From Hyphomicrobiales bacterium (GTDB lineage Bacteria; Pseudomonadota; Alphaproteobacteria; Rhizobiales; Beijerinckiaceae), in contig JAQGJX010000067.1 in NCBI GenBank assembly GCA_028290405.1, forward strand, positions 1 through 33,618: a stretch of 33,618 nucleotides of DNA, read 5' to 3'. The position numbers and the translations under genes are program-made. The notes beneath the pieces were generated by a model, which saw nothing but the letters and a program-made list of their open reading frames with translations, was not told where the DNA came from and did no database searches. Of the stretch, positions 23,571 through 30,772 are shown in pieces. Positions within the stretch are counted from its first letter, which is position 1, and every line of letters starts with the position of its first letter.

Positions 23571-24291
23571 GGCTCACGCTGACATTCTGCGGTTGGACAA
23601 CGTGCGCGCCGGTTATGGCGAGGCGCTGGTGCTCAACGGGGTTTCGCTGGCGCTCAAGCCCGGCACGTCGCTGGCGCTGCTGGGCCGCAACGGGGTGGGC
23701 AAGACCACGCTCATCAACACCATCGTGGGCCTCACGCGCCATCGCGGCGGCTCCATCTGGCTGGACGGGCGCGACGTCACGAAGGCGCGGCCGGACGAGC
23801 GGGCGCGCGCAGGCGTCGGCTGGGTGCCGCAGGAGCGCAACATCTTCAAGTCCCTCACGGTGGACGAGAACCTGACCGCCATCATGCGGCCGGGCCCGTG
23901 GGACCTGGAGCGGCTCTACGGCATGTTCCCCCGCCTCGCCGAGCGCAAGCGCAACATGGGCAACCAATTGTCGGGCGGCGAGCAGCAGATGCTCGCCATC
24001 GCGCGCGCGCTGGCCACCAATCCAAGGCTGCTGCTGCTGGACGAACCCCTCGAAGGTCTAGCGCCGATCATCGTCGACGAGCTGCTGGCGGCCTTGCGCA
24101 GAATCGTGCGCGAGGAGAAAATGAGCGCCATCATGGTCGAGCAAAGCGCCCGCAAGATTCTCCCGCTCACGGACGAGGCGATCATCCTCGAACGCGGAGC
24201 CGTCGCCTACAGCGGCACGAGCGCCGAACTCGCGAACGATACGGAGACTCTGGCGCGCCTTCTGGGCGTGGCCGAGAAGGCCCACGCCTGA
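23563..24291 (+). CDS. livF: HAAT ABC transporter ATP-binding protein (LivF-like)
   Basis: Second ATPase, 242 residues. Walker A is GRNGVGKTT, the Q-loop region is VGWVPQERNIFKSLTV, the signature is LSGGEQQMLAIARAL, Walker B is LLLLDEPLEGLAP and the switch position carries Glu-Gln in IMVEQSARKIL, where LivF proteins usually have Gln instead of His. The metE-like gene starts 47 bp after its stop on the same strand. Confidence 0.94.
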   Translation: MSEAHADILRLDNVRAGYGEALVLNGVSLALKPGTSLALLGRNGVGKTTLINTIVGLTRHRGGSIWLDGRDVTKARPDERARAGVGWVPQERNIFKSLTVDENLTAIMRPGPWDLERLYGMFPRLAERKRNMGNQLSGGEQQMLAIARALATNPRLLLLDEPLEGLAPIIVDELLAALRRIVREEKMSAIMVEQSARKILPLTDEAIILERGAVAYSGTSAELANDTETLARLLGVAEKAHA

Positions 24292-24338
24292 GCTCATTCT
24301 TTGTCGCGCCAGAACAGAAATGGCTTGAGGAGACGCAC

Positions 24339-25442
24339 ATGCAACGCACGACCCCGCCTTTCCGCGCCGACCACGTCGGGTCCATCCTGCGCACGCCGCG
24401 CCTCAAGGAGGCGCGCCTCGCCAAGGCCGCCGGCAAGATCGACGCCGCCGCCCTCAAGGAGGTCGAGGACGACGAGATCCGCAAGATCATCGCCAAGCAG
24501 GAGGAGGTCGGCCTCCAAGCCATCACGGACGGCGAGTTCCGCCGCGCCTGGTGGCACTACGACTTCCTGAGCCAGCTCGACGGCGTGCAGATCCGCGAAG
24601 TCGAGGGCGGCATCAAGTTCGCGGGCGTCACCACCAAGGCCGAGGCGCCCTACGTGTACGGCAAGATGGGCTCCAAGAGCCATCCGCAGATCGAGCACTT
24701 CAAGTTCCTCAAGGCGAACACGAAGCGCACGCCGAAGATGACCATTCCCTCGCCGTCCATGCTGCATTATCGCGGCGGCACGGGCATGATCGACCGCAAT
24801 GTCTATCCCAGGATGGACGATTTCTGGACCGATCTCGGGAACGCCTACGCGCAGGCCATCCGGGGCTTCTACGACGCGGGCTGCCGCTATCTCCAGATCG
24901 ACGATTGCTCGATGGCCTACTTCTGCGATCCCGCCCAGCGCAAGATGCTGGAAGACCGCGGCGACAACCCGGACGAGCTGGAGCAGGCCTACGCGTACGC
25001 GCTCAACACCGCGCTGAAGAACCGCCCGACGGACATGTGCATCACCATGCACGTGTGCCGCGGCAACTTCCGCTCCACCTTCGTGGCGTCCGGCGGCTAT
25101 GAGCACATCGCCGATCTGATGTTCAACAAGATCAACCTCGACGGCTATTTCCTCGAGTGGGACAACGACCGCTCGGGCGACCTTGCGCCGCTGCGCCACC
25201 TGCCGAAGAACAAGACCGTCGTGCTGGGCCTCGTGACGTCGAAGACCGGCGAGCTTGAATCGAAGGACTCGATCAAGCGCCGCATCGAGGAAGCCACGAA
25301 GTACACCAGCCTCGACCAGCTCTGCCTCTCCCCGCAGTGCGGCTTCGCCTCCACGGAGGAAGGCAACACGCTCACCGAGCAGCAGCAGTGGGACAAGCTG
25401 CGCTTCGTGGTGGAAGTGGCGGAAGAAGTCTGGGGCAAGTAA
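24339..25442 (+). CDS. Cobalamin-independent methionine synthase family protein (MetE C-terminal domain only)
   Basis: A 367-residue single-domain homologue of the catalytic half of MetE, a zinc-dependent alkyl transferase to a thiol. The zinc ligands are intact: His and Cys in CITMHVCRGNF, Glu in YFLEWDND and Cys in LSPQCGFAS. The N-terminus (RADHVGSILRTPRLKEAR, ITDGEFRRAWWHYDF) is typical of this short family. Full-length MetE is about 750 residues with an N-terminal folate-binding half, absent here. Some short members serve as core methionine synthases or use other methyl donors, and some relatives act in alkyl transfer to coenzyme M. Lying between a HAAT importer and pobA, it may take part in handling an imported (possibly methylated) aromatic compound; that is inference. 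GGAGA precedes the ATG. Confidence 0.85.
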   Translation: MQRTTPPFRADHVGSILRTPRLKEARLAKAAGKIDAAALKEVEDDEIRKIIAKQEEVGLQAITDGEFRRAWWHYDFLSQLDGVQIREVEGGIKFAGVTTKAEAPYVYGKMGSKSHPQIEHFKFLKANTKRTPKMTIPSPSMLHYRGGTGMIDRNVYPRMDDFWTDLGNAYAQAIRGFYDAGCRYLQIDDCSMAYFCDPAQRKMLEDRGDNPDELEQAYAYALNTALKNRPTDMCITMHVCRGNFRSTFVASGGYEHIADLMFNKINLDGYFLEWDNDRSGDLAPLRHLPKNKTVVLGLVTSKTGELESKDSIKRRIEEATKYTSLDQLCLSPQCGFASTEEGNTLTEQQQWDKLRFVVEVAEEVWGK

Positions 25443-25453
25443 GCGCCTTGCCG

Positions 25454-25479
25454 CCTTCTCCCGCGCGCGGGAGAAGGCA
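25454..25479. terminator. Perfect 13-bp inverted repeat between the metE-like gene and pobA
   Basis: GCCTTCTCCCGCG and its exact complement CGCGGGAGAAGGC abut with no spacer, giving a 26-bp perfect palindrome starting 11 bp after the metE-like stop. This kind of CTTCTCCC/GGGAGAAG element is common between genes in this group and acts as terminator, mRNA stabiliser or REP unit. pobA starts 32 bp later. Confidence 0.6.
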
Positions 25480-25511
25480 GCCAAAGATCAGCACAACAGC
25501 AGGAGCGTCCC

Positions 25512-26693
25512 ATGCGTACACAGGTCGGCATCATTGGCGGCGGGCCAGCGGGGCTTCTCCTGTCGCACCTCCTGCATCTGGAAGGCATCGAGTCCGTCGT
25601 GCTGGAATCGCGCAGCCGCGCGTATGGCGAGGGGCGCGTGCGGGCGGGGTTGCTGGAGCAGAACACCGTCGACCTCCTGACCGAGGCGGGCGTGGGCGAG
25701 CGGCTGGTGCGCGAAGGCCTGCCGCATGACGGCGTGCAGTTCACCTTCGACGGGCGATATCACCGCATCGACATGCGCGAGCACACCGGCCGCCGCGTCA
25801 CCATCTACGGCCAGCAGGAAGTCGTGAAGGACCTCATCGCCGCGCGGCTCGCGGCGGGCGGCGCCATCGTGTTCGAGGCGGAAGCCCGGGAGATCGGCGG
25901 GCTGGACACCGAGCGCCCCTACGTGCGTTACGTCGAGGGCGGGGTCGAGAAGACGCTGGAGTGCGACTATATCGCGGGCTGCGACGGCTTCCATGGCGTC
26001 GCGCGCGGCGCCATTCCCGCCAGCGTGCTGCAAACGTTCGACCGCATCTTCCCGTTCGCGTGGCTCGGCATGCTGATCGCCGCCGAGCCTCCGTCCGAGG
26101 AACTGATCTACAGCCACCATCCGGAAGGCTTCGCGCTGTTCTCCATGCGCGCCCCGAAGGTGACGCGCGCCTATCTCCAGGTGGAGCCGGACGACGACGT
26201 GAAGAACTGGCCCGCCGAGCGCATCTGGGAGGCGCTGCGCAAGCGCCTTGGCCAGCACGAGGGGCTGACGGTGCACGAGGGCGAGTTGATGCAGGTCGGC
26301 ATCACCCCCATGCGCAGCTTCGTCACGGAGCCAATGAAGCACGGCCGCATGTTCCTTGCCGGCGACGCCGCCCACATCGTGCCCCCCACGGGCGCCAAGG
26401 GCATGAACCTGGCCATCGCCGACATCAGCGTCCTCGCCCGCGCCTTCGTGGCGCACTACAAGCGCCGCGACAGCTCGCAGTTCGAGACCTATGGGCCCGA
26501 GTGCCTGCGCCGGATCTGGCGCGCCGAGCACTTCTCGTGGTGGATGACCACCATGCTGCATCCGCTGATGGACGCCTCGCCGTTCGACAAGAAGCGCCAG
26601 ATCGCCGAGCTGGACACGGTGATGAACTCGCGGGCCGGCCGCACGTTTCTGGCGGAGAACTACGCCGGCCTGCCGCTGGCGCCCTGGCGCTAG
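25512..26693 (+). CDS. pobA: 4-hydroxybenzoate 3-monooxygenase
   Basis: FAD- and NADPH-dependent hydroxylase turning 4-hydroxybenzoate into protocatechuate, the entry to the beta-ketoadipate pathway. The 393-residue protein has the FAD motifs VGIIGGGPAGLLLSHLL, CDGFHG and FLAGDAAHIVPPTGAKGMN. Aligned by eye to the Pseudomonas enzyme, the substrate-binding residues are kept: Tyr (201 equivalent) in LIYSHHPEG, Ser212 and Arg214 in FSMR, Arg220 in TRAYLQV, the Pro293 region PPTGAKG and Tyr385 in AENYAGLP. AGGAG stands six bases before the ATG. No PobR-type activator lies in the window; regulation is unclear. It follows the HAAT importer and metE-like gene on the same strand. Confidence 0.95.
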   Translation: MRTQVGIIGGGPAGLLLSHLLHLEGIESVVLESRSRAYGEGRVRAGLLEQNTVDLLTEAGVGERLVREGLPHDGVQFTFDGRYHRIDMREHTGRRVTIYGQQEVVKDLIAARLAAGGAIVFEAEAREIGGLDTERPYVRYVEGGVEKTLECDYIAGCDGFHGVARGAIPASVLQTFDRIFPFAWLGMLIAAEPPSEELIYSHHPEGFALFSMRAPKVTRAYLQVEPDDDVKNWPAERIWEALRKRLGQHEGLTVHEGELMQVGITPMRSFVTEPMKHGRMFLAGDAAHIVPPTGAKGMNLAIADISVLARAFVAHYKRRDSSQFETYGPECLRRIWRAEHFSWWMTTMLHPLMDASPFDKKRQIAELDTVMNSRAGRTFLAENYAGLPLAPWR

Positions 26694-26717
26694 CGCGAGG
26701 CGTTGCAAAGCGCCTGC

Positions 26718-26741
26718 GCCGGGCGCAAGCTGCCGCCCGGC
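26718..26741 (+). terminator. Perfect hairpin after pobA
   Basis: GCCGGGCG (26718-26725) pairs exactly with CGCCCGGC (26734-26741) around an 8-base loop, starting 24 bp after the pobA stop. A second small hairpin, GCGCC-TTC-GGCGC, follows at once (26744-26756). There is no T-run. Confidence 0.5.
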
Positions 26742-26758
26742 AAGCGCCTTCGGCGCAC

Positions 26759-26790
26759 GATGAGCGGACGCGGACCAGGATGAGCGGACG
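26759..26790 (+). repeat. 12-bp tandem-spaced direct repeat duplicating a start codon
   Basis: GATGAGCGGACG occurs at 26759-26770 and again at 26779-26790, a 20-bp period. Each copy contains an ATG. The first ATG (26760) opens a seven-codon frame whose TGA overlaps the second ATG, the start of the 83-residue gene, as ATGA. Confidence 0.6.
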
Positions 26791-27031
26791 ATCCACCGAC
26801 GGACAAGCGCTCTCTCCCCCGCCCGAGCGGTCGCGGGAGATCGACTACGGGCATCGTCATTTTGTGAATCTGGCTGCCGCCGCCGTGCTGCTCATGCTGG
26901 CGCTCGGCATGGTGTGGACGTTCAAGTCCATCGACGAGCAGGAGCGCATGCGCCGCTGCATCGGAAGCGGGCGCAAGGATTGCGTGACAATCCTCGCGCC
27001 CCCCAGGGGCATGATCCAGCCGGTGCGCTAG
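26780..27031 (+). CDS. Small single-pass membrane protein, function unknown (83 aa)
   Basis: The frame from the ATG at 26780 encodes 83 residues: a hydrophilic N-terminus (MSGRSTDGQALSPPPERSRE), one clear transmembrane helix (FVNLAAAAVLLMLALGMVWTF, about 28-48), then a charged segment with two cysteines (RMRRCIGSGRKDCVTI). The Arg/Lys distribution does not settle the topology. It lies between the pobA terminator-like hairpins and the 3' end of the convergent terC-family gene, 21 bp away. I do not recognise the family. Composition matches neighbouring genes. Confidence 0.6.
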   Translation: MSGRSTDGQALSPPPERSREIDYGHRHFVNLAAAAVLLMLALGMVWTFKSIDEQERMRRCIGSGRKDCVTILAPPRGMIQPVR

Positions 27032-27052
27032 GCGCCGGCCGGACCTCGTTTC

Positions 27053-27748
27053 TCAAGCCGGATCGGGGCTGTGGGCGGCCGCATGGCGGCGACGCAGGAG
27101 CCAGCCCGCGCCGACCACGAACGCAGCGCCGACGATCGGCAGCAGGAAGTGGCTCACCGCGCCCGGCAGGCCGTGCAGCACGTTCGCCACGAAGGGCTCG
27201 TCGTTGATGAGTTCGCCCGCGACCCAGCCCAGCAGCGCCGCGCCCGCCCAGACCAGCCAGGGGAAACGCTCGAGCAGCAGGATGACAAGCTGCGCGCCGA
27301 AGATGATGAGCGGGATCGACAAGCCGAGGCCGATGGTGATCAGCGTCCACGAGCCGTTGGCGGCCGCCGCGATGGCGACCACGTTGTCGAGCGACATGAC
27401 CAGGTCCGCGATGGCGATCACGCGCACCGCCGCCCAGACCGTGTCGGTCTCCTTCACGTCCTTCTCGTCGCCGTTCTCGATCAGGAGCTGGATGGCGATC
27501 CAGAACAGCAGCAGCCCGCCGATGATTTTCAGGTACGGCCATTCCATCAGGGTGGCGACGACGCCCGTGAAGGCGATGCGCATGACGATGGCCACGCCCG
27601 CGCCCAGGATGATGCCCCACTTGCGGGCCTGGTCCGGGAGCCCCCGGCACGCCAGCGCGATAACCACCGCGTTGTCGCCGGACAGCAGGATGTTGATCCA
27701 CATGATCTTGAGTAGCGGTAGCCAGAAAGTTGCTGCGTCCATCGTCAT
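27053..27748 (-). CDS. TerC/YjbE family integral membrane protein
   Basis: A 231-residue protein with about seven hydrophobic helices. The two family motifs, each with Asp-Asn inside a helix, are present: LLSGDNAVVIALA near the N-terminus and MSLDNVVAIAAAA after the acidic loop ENGDEKDVKETD. TerC relatives are linked to tellurite resistance and to manganese or other metal export; YjbE-type proteins are usually about this size. The start at 27748 has GGGA seven bases upstream; a longer frame to 27793 lacks such a site. No manganese riboswitch fold is seen; the gap to the upstream gene is only 66 bp. Confidence 0.88.
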   Translation of the reverse strand: MTMDAATFWLPLLKIMWINILLSGDNAVVIALACRGLPDQARKWGIILGAGVAIVMRIAFTGVVATLMEWPYLKIIGGLLLFWIAIQLLIENGDEKDVKETDTVWAAVRVIAIADLVMSLDNVVAIAAAANGSWTLITIGLGLSIPLIIFGAQLVILLLERFPWLVWAGAALLGWVAGELINDEPFVANVLHGLPGAVSHFLLPIVGAAFVVGAGWLLRRRHAAAHSPDPA

Positions 27749-27789
27749 CGTCTGTCCCGACCTCCCCGTCGTTCCACTAAAGTCGCGCA

Positions 27790-27818
27790 GCACTAGGGCA
27801 GCGGCCGCAACGCGTCAA
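27790..27818 (-). promoter_or_regulatory. Candidate promoter of the terC-family gene
   Basis: On the minus strand, TTGACG (27818-27813) and TAGTGC (27795-27790) are 17 bp apart. The -35 box overlaps the stop codon of the pyroglutamyl-peptidase gene. The -10 match is poor, so this is tentative. Confidence 0.3.
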
Positions 27819-28441
27819 TCAAACTGGCGGGTTTTTACAGGGGGAATGCGCGAGGTCTCACGGGCCAAAACCCGCAGGGCCGCCACCACGGCCCGCACCA
27901 TGGCCGGCAAAGGCGTGCGGCGCAGGCTCGGCCGGGGCACATGGAGGAACGCCACCACGGGCTGGGCCGTTGAAAGGCTTGCATAAAGCGTCTGGTTGCA
28001 GAGGTAGTCCCCCGCGTCGACCGAGGGCCGGCACGGCGCCCCTGAGCGCGCCATGGCCGCGACGGCGCGCGCCACCGGCGCCCGCACGCGCAGGCTCATG
28101 GGTCCGCCCGGCGCCACGTGGGTGCGGTCCGCCAACCGGCGCGCCCCGTCCGGGTGAATCGTGTTCAGCCGGTTTCGCGCCCGGGTCTCGAAGGTCAGCG
28201 TCCGCCGCCGGCCCGCCAGCCCCAGGTGCAGCACCACGTCCGGCCGCGCGTCGGCGATCAGCGCCCCGATGCGCTCCTCGGCGCCCTCATAGGCCACCGG
28301 GAGGCAGGCGGTGCGCAGGTCCAGCCCGGCGCGCGCGAGGGCCCGGCCCCAGTCGCGCTCCAGCCGCGCGAGGATCGCCAACGTGGGATTGGAGGGAGCG
28401 CCCGGAAAGGCTCCAAAGCCGGTCACCAGAACTGTCTTCAT
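27815..28441 (-). CDS. Pyroglutamyl-peptidase I family protein (peptidase C15)
   Basis: A cytoplasmic cysteine peptidase of 208 residues that would remove N-terminal pyroglutamate from peptides. It begins MKTVLVTGFGAFPGAPSNPT, the family N-terminus. The catalytic triad is visible: Glu85 in LTFETRARN, Cys148 in DAGDYLCNQTLYAS and His167 in VAFLHVPRP, matching Glu81/Cys144/His168 of characterised enzymes. The GLAGRRR segment differs from the usual loop before Glu, so peptide specificity could differ. It precedes the terC-family gene on the same strand by 66 bp and is divergent from the hydrolase lipoprotein gene. Confidence 0.87.
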   Translation of the reverse strand: MKTVLVTGFGAFPGAPSNPTLAILARLERDWGRALARAGLDLRTACLPVAYEGAEERIGALIADARPDVVLHLGLAGRRRTLTFETRARNRLNTIHPDGARRLADRTHVAPGGPMSLRVRAPVARAVAAMARSGAPCRPSVDAGDYLCNQTLYASLSTAQPVVAFLHVPRPSLRRTPLPAMVRAVVAALRVLARETSRIPPVKTRQFD

Positions 28442-28595
28442 CGCCTCACTCTACCATCGAGTCCCAATGTGGACACGATCGCGGCGCATGACACCGGGCG
28501 AACGGCGGGCTGCGCCGTTCACGTCTCGTTAAGCGTTTGCGCGCTTTCAATAGCGGCTCCTTTTCCCCTGGGCGAAATTCGTGCATCAACCGTTC

Positions 28596-29777
28596 ATGCC
28601 TCAGCTTTCCCGCATCCCGCGCTTTCGCGCCCGCACGCTCGCCTGCCTTCTGGCGCTCGCCGCGGCTCCGTCTCTTTCCGGCTGCGCCAGCGTGGGGCTT
28701 TCGAGCATGAGCGCCTCGGCGGTCGGGCTTGGCTCCAAGGCGACCGGTGAAGCGGTGCAGATTCCGCTGTTCGTGGCCTCCACCCGCCGCGACGACAGAC
28801 AGGACAGCGCTGGCTATGAGGCCCCCCGCTCCAACGCGCGCTTCTCGTTCGCGCTCGTGTCCGTGCCCCCGGGGCACAAGCCCGGGGTGATCGAGCGTCC
28901 CAGCTTCGGCAAGGCCTCGCCGCAGAGCCATTTCGTGCTCGCCGAAACCCAGCCCGTCGAAACCGATCAGTTTTCCAGCCAGCTCGCCACCCACCTGTCG
29001 GGCCGCGTCGGCTCCAGCCGCGACGTGCTGATCTTCGTGCACGGGTTCAACACGAGCCTCGACGAGGCGCGCTTCCGTCTCGCGCAGCTGGTCAACGACG
29101 GCCGCTTCGGCGGCGTGCCGGTGCTGTTCACCTGGCCCTCGCGCGACAACGTGTTCGCCTACGGCTCGGCGAAGGAGAACGCCACAATCTCGCGCGACGC
29201 GCTCTCGCGCCTCATGCGCGACGTGTCGCAGACGCCGGGCGTGGGCCGGGTGCATGTGCTCGCGCATTCCATGGGCGGCTGGCTGGCGATGGAAGCGTTG
29301 CGCGAAACCGCCATCGGCGGCCAGCACCTGCTGGACGGGCGCCTTGGCAACGTGATGCTCGCCGCGCCGGACATCGACATTTCCGTGTTCCGCCAGCAGA
29401 TGGCGCGGCTGGGTTCGGGCGCCAACGTCGCGGTGTTCAGCTCCACGGGCGACCGTGCGCTGTCGCTGTCGAGCACGCTGGCGGGCGACCGCCCGCGCCT
29501 TGGCGCGATCGATCCCAACAGCGCCCGCGACCGGGCCGAACTCGAGCGGCTGGGCGTGAAGGTCTACGACCTCAGCTCGATCTCCGACGGACTCATCAAC
29601 CACGGCGCCTACGCCAGCGCCCCGCAGGTCATCCGCCAGATCGGCGCGCAGCTCTCCCGCCAGCGCGCGGACGATTCGCAGGTGACGTCGGTGATCGACG
29701 CCGGCGTGGACAAGACGCCCGACAAGCCCCTGCCGGGCGCCATCGAAAGATCCCAGCTCCCGGCCCCCGGGCAGTAG
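28596..29777 (+). CDS. DUF900-type alpha/beta hydrolase lipoprotein
   Basis: A 393-residue protein with an N-terminal lipoprotein signal (MPQLSRIPRFRARTLACLLA ... L-S-G-C), so it is probably anchored to a membrane and faces the periplasm. The hydrolase domain follows: PLFVASTRRDD, the oxyanion region LIFVHGFNTSLDEARFRLAQL, VLFTWPSRDNVFAYG, and the nucleophile elbow HVLAHSMGGWLAMEAL, with ISDGLINHGAY supplying a likely catalytic His near the end. This is the DUF900 pattern; substrate unknown. The tail beyond about residue 350 is low-complexity. A GTG at 28581 would add five residues; the ATG at 28596 is preferred. Confidence 0.87.
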   Translation: MPQLSRIPRFRARTLACLLALAAAPSLSGCASVGLSSMSASAVGLGSKATGEAVQIPLFVASTRRDDRQDSAGYEAPRSNARFSFALVSVPPGHKPGVIERPSFGKASPQSHFVLAETQPVETDQFSSQLATHLSGRVGSSRDVLIFVHGFNTSLDEARFRLAQLVNDGRFGGVPVLFTWPSRDNVFAYGSAKENATISRDALSRLMRDVSQTPGVGRVHVLAHSMGGWLAMEALRETAIGGQHLLDGRLGNVMLAAPDIDISVFRQQMARLGSGANVAVFSSTGDRALSLSSTLAGDRPRLGAIDPNSARDRAELERLGVKVYDLSSISDGLINHGAYASAPQVIRQIGAQLSRQRADDSQVTSVIDAGVDKTPDKPLPGAIERSQLPAPGQ

Positions 29778-29809
29778 GCCTCGTCCCCCTGAGTCAGGCG
29801 GCTTGGGTT

Positions 29810-29867
29810 GCGCGCCCGTAGGCGCGCGGGCCGGCGGCCCCTTGGACCGCGCGCCTCCTGGCGCGCG
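29810..29867 (+). terminator. Cluster of three perfect hairpins between the hydrolase gene and the imu cassette
   Basis: GCGCGCC-CGTA-GGCGCGC (29810-29827), GGGCC-GGC-GGCCC (29828-29840) and CGCGCGCC-TCCT-GGCGCGCG (29848-29867) follow in a row. The first and third are near-identical and could also pair with each other. They begin 33 bp after the hydrolase stop and end 43 bp before the imu promoter, so they probably insulate the SOS cassette from upstream transcription. Confidence 0.55.
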
Positions 29868-29910
29868 CGACGCCCGCAGGATAAGCCCACAGGGACCGTC
29901 CTGACTCTCC

Positions 29911-29940
29911 TTGACTCTCCCCTGCATTCGCTGTTTCCTA
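29911..29940 (+). promoter_or_regulatory. Candidate promoter of imuA-imuB-dnaE2
   Basis: TTGACT (29911-29916) and TTCCTA (29935-29940) are 18 bp apart and directly abut the LexA box. The -10 is weak, but position relative to the operator is right for SOS repression. Confidence 0.45.
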
Positions 29941-29955
29941 GAACAAATGCAGAAC
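29941..29955 (+). promoter_or_regulatory. LexA box (alphaproteobacterial, GAAC-N7-GAAC)
   Basis: GAACAAATGCAGAAC is an exact GAAC-N7-GAAC direct repeat, the SOS operator established for LexA of Alphaproteobacteria. It ends 19 bp before the imuA start and touches the candidate -10 box, so LexA binding would block transcription of the mutagenesis cassette until RecA is activated. A third GAAC follows immediately at 29956-29959. Confidence 0.85.
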
Positions 29956-29974
29956 GAACCCTTGGAGAGAACCG

Positions 29975-30772
29975 ATGTCGCCCAGCGGCAGTTCGGAACA
30001 CGTCGCCCTATTGCGCGAAGCCATCTCCCGCATCGAGGCGGGGGGCGGGGCGTCCGCCGGGCCGGAGGACGCGGGCGCGAGCCTCGCGCGGCGGCGGGCG
30101 GCGTTCTTCGAGATCGCCCCCGCGCACGCGTTCGACAACGCCGCCGCGACGGGGTTCGCGCTGGCGCTGGCCAGCCGCTTCCATGAGGGGGAGGGGGGCG
30201 GGGTGCTGTGGATCGCGGAAGATTTCGCCCTCGCCGAATGGGGCGCGCCGTACGGGCCCGGCCTTGCGCCCTACGACCTCGGCCTGCGCGACGTCGTGCT
30301 CATGCGCATGGCGCGCACGGGCGACGTGTGGCTCGCCATGGAGGAGGCCATCCGGGCGCGGGCGTTCGGGGCCATCGTGGCTGAACCCGCCAGCCTGCGC
30401 GGCCTGGCGGGGGAAGACGCCCCCAAGCTGATCCGCCGGCTCGCCATGGCGGCGCGCACGGCGGGCGCCCGGGCCATCCTGCTGCGCCCGCCCGCCAGCG
30501 AACGCCTGCCGTTCCTCGCCCCCACGCCCATGCGGTTCGAGATTTCCGCCCGTCCGTCGCCGCGCCCCTCGGCGGGCCGCAAGCCCTTGCCGGGCGCCCA
30601 GACCTGGCGGGTGCGCCACACCGGGCCGCCGGGCGCCGTCCCGGGCCTGAAGCCGGACGCGCTCCACGATTTCGACCTGCTGCCAGCCAATCGGGAAGAG
30701 GACTTTTTCAGTGTCGCGTTATCTCTCCGTCTACCTCCCCACGCTCGCGGACCCCTCGGCCGGGTCGCCTGA
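29975..30772 (+). CDS. imuA: ImuA, accessory protein of the SOS mutagenesis cassette
   Basis: A 265-residue RecA/SulA-related protein, first gene of imuA-imuB-dnaE2. The alphaproteobacterial ImuA pattern is present: VALLREAISRIEAGG, FFEIAPAHAFDNAAATGFALALASRF, GVLWIAEDFALAEWGAPYGPGL, DVWLAMEEAIRARAFGAIVAEPASL and the late FRVRH-like WRVRHT block. In Caulobacter and Mycobacterium relatives, the ImuA position protein helps assemble the ImuB-DnaE2 mutasome. GGAG precedes the ATG, 15 bases downstream of the LexA box region. Its end overlaps imuB by 62 bp in another frame, an unusually long overlap. Confidence 0.88.
   Translation: MSPSGSSEHVALLREAISRIEAGGGASAGPEDAGASLARRRAAFFEIAPAHAFDNAAATGFALALASRFHEGEGGGVLWIAEDFALAEWGAPYGPGLAPYDLGLRDVVLMRMARTGDVWLAMEEAIRARAFGAIVAEPASLRGLAGEDAPKLIRRLAMAARTAGARAILLRPPASERLPFLAPTPMRFEISARPSPRPSAGRKPLPGAQTWRVRHTGPPGAVPGLKPDALHDFDLLPANREEDFFSVALSLRLPPHARGPLGRVA

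Noticed and set aside
24292-24338. SAM- or cobalamin-type riboswitch before the metE-like gene
   Set aside because: Only 47 bp separate it from livF, too short for any such aptamer.
27749-27814. Manganese (yybP-ykoY) riboswitch before the terC-family gene
   Set aside because: Such switches often precede TerC-type genes, but the gap is only 66 bp, and I cannot find the conserved paired elements. GGGGAGG occurs but without the rest.
29778-29974. tRNA or structured small RNA gene in the gap before imuA
   Set aside because: The stems are simple local hairpins; there is no cloverleaf, no T-loop-like sequence and no CCA end.
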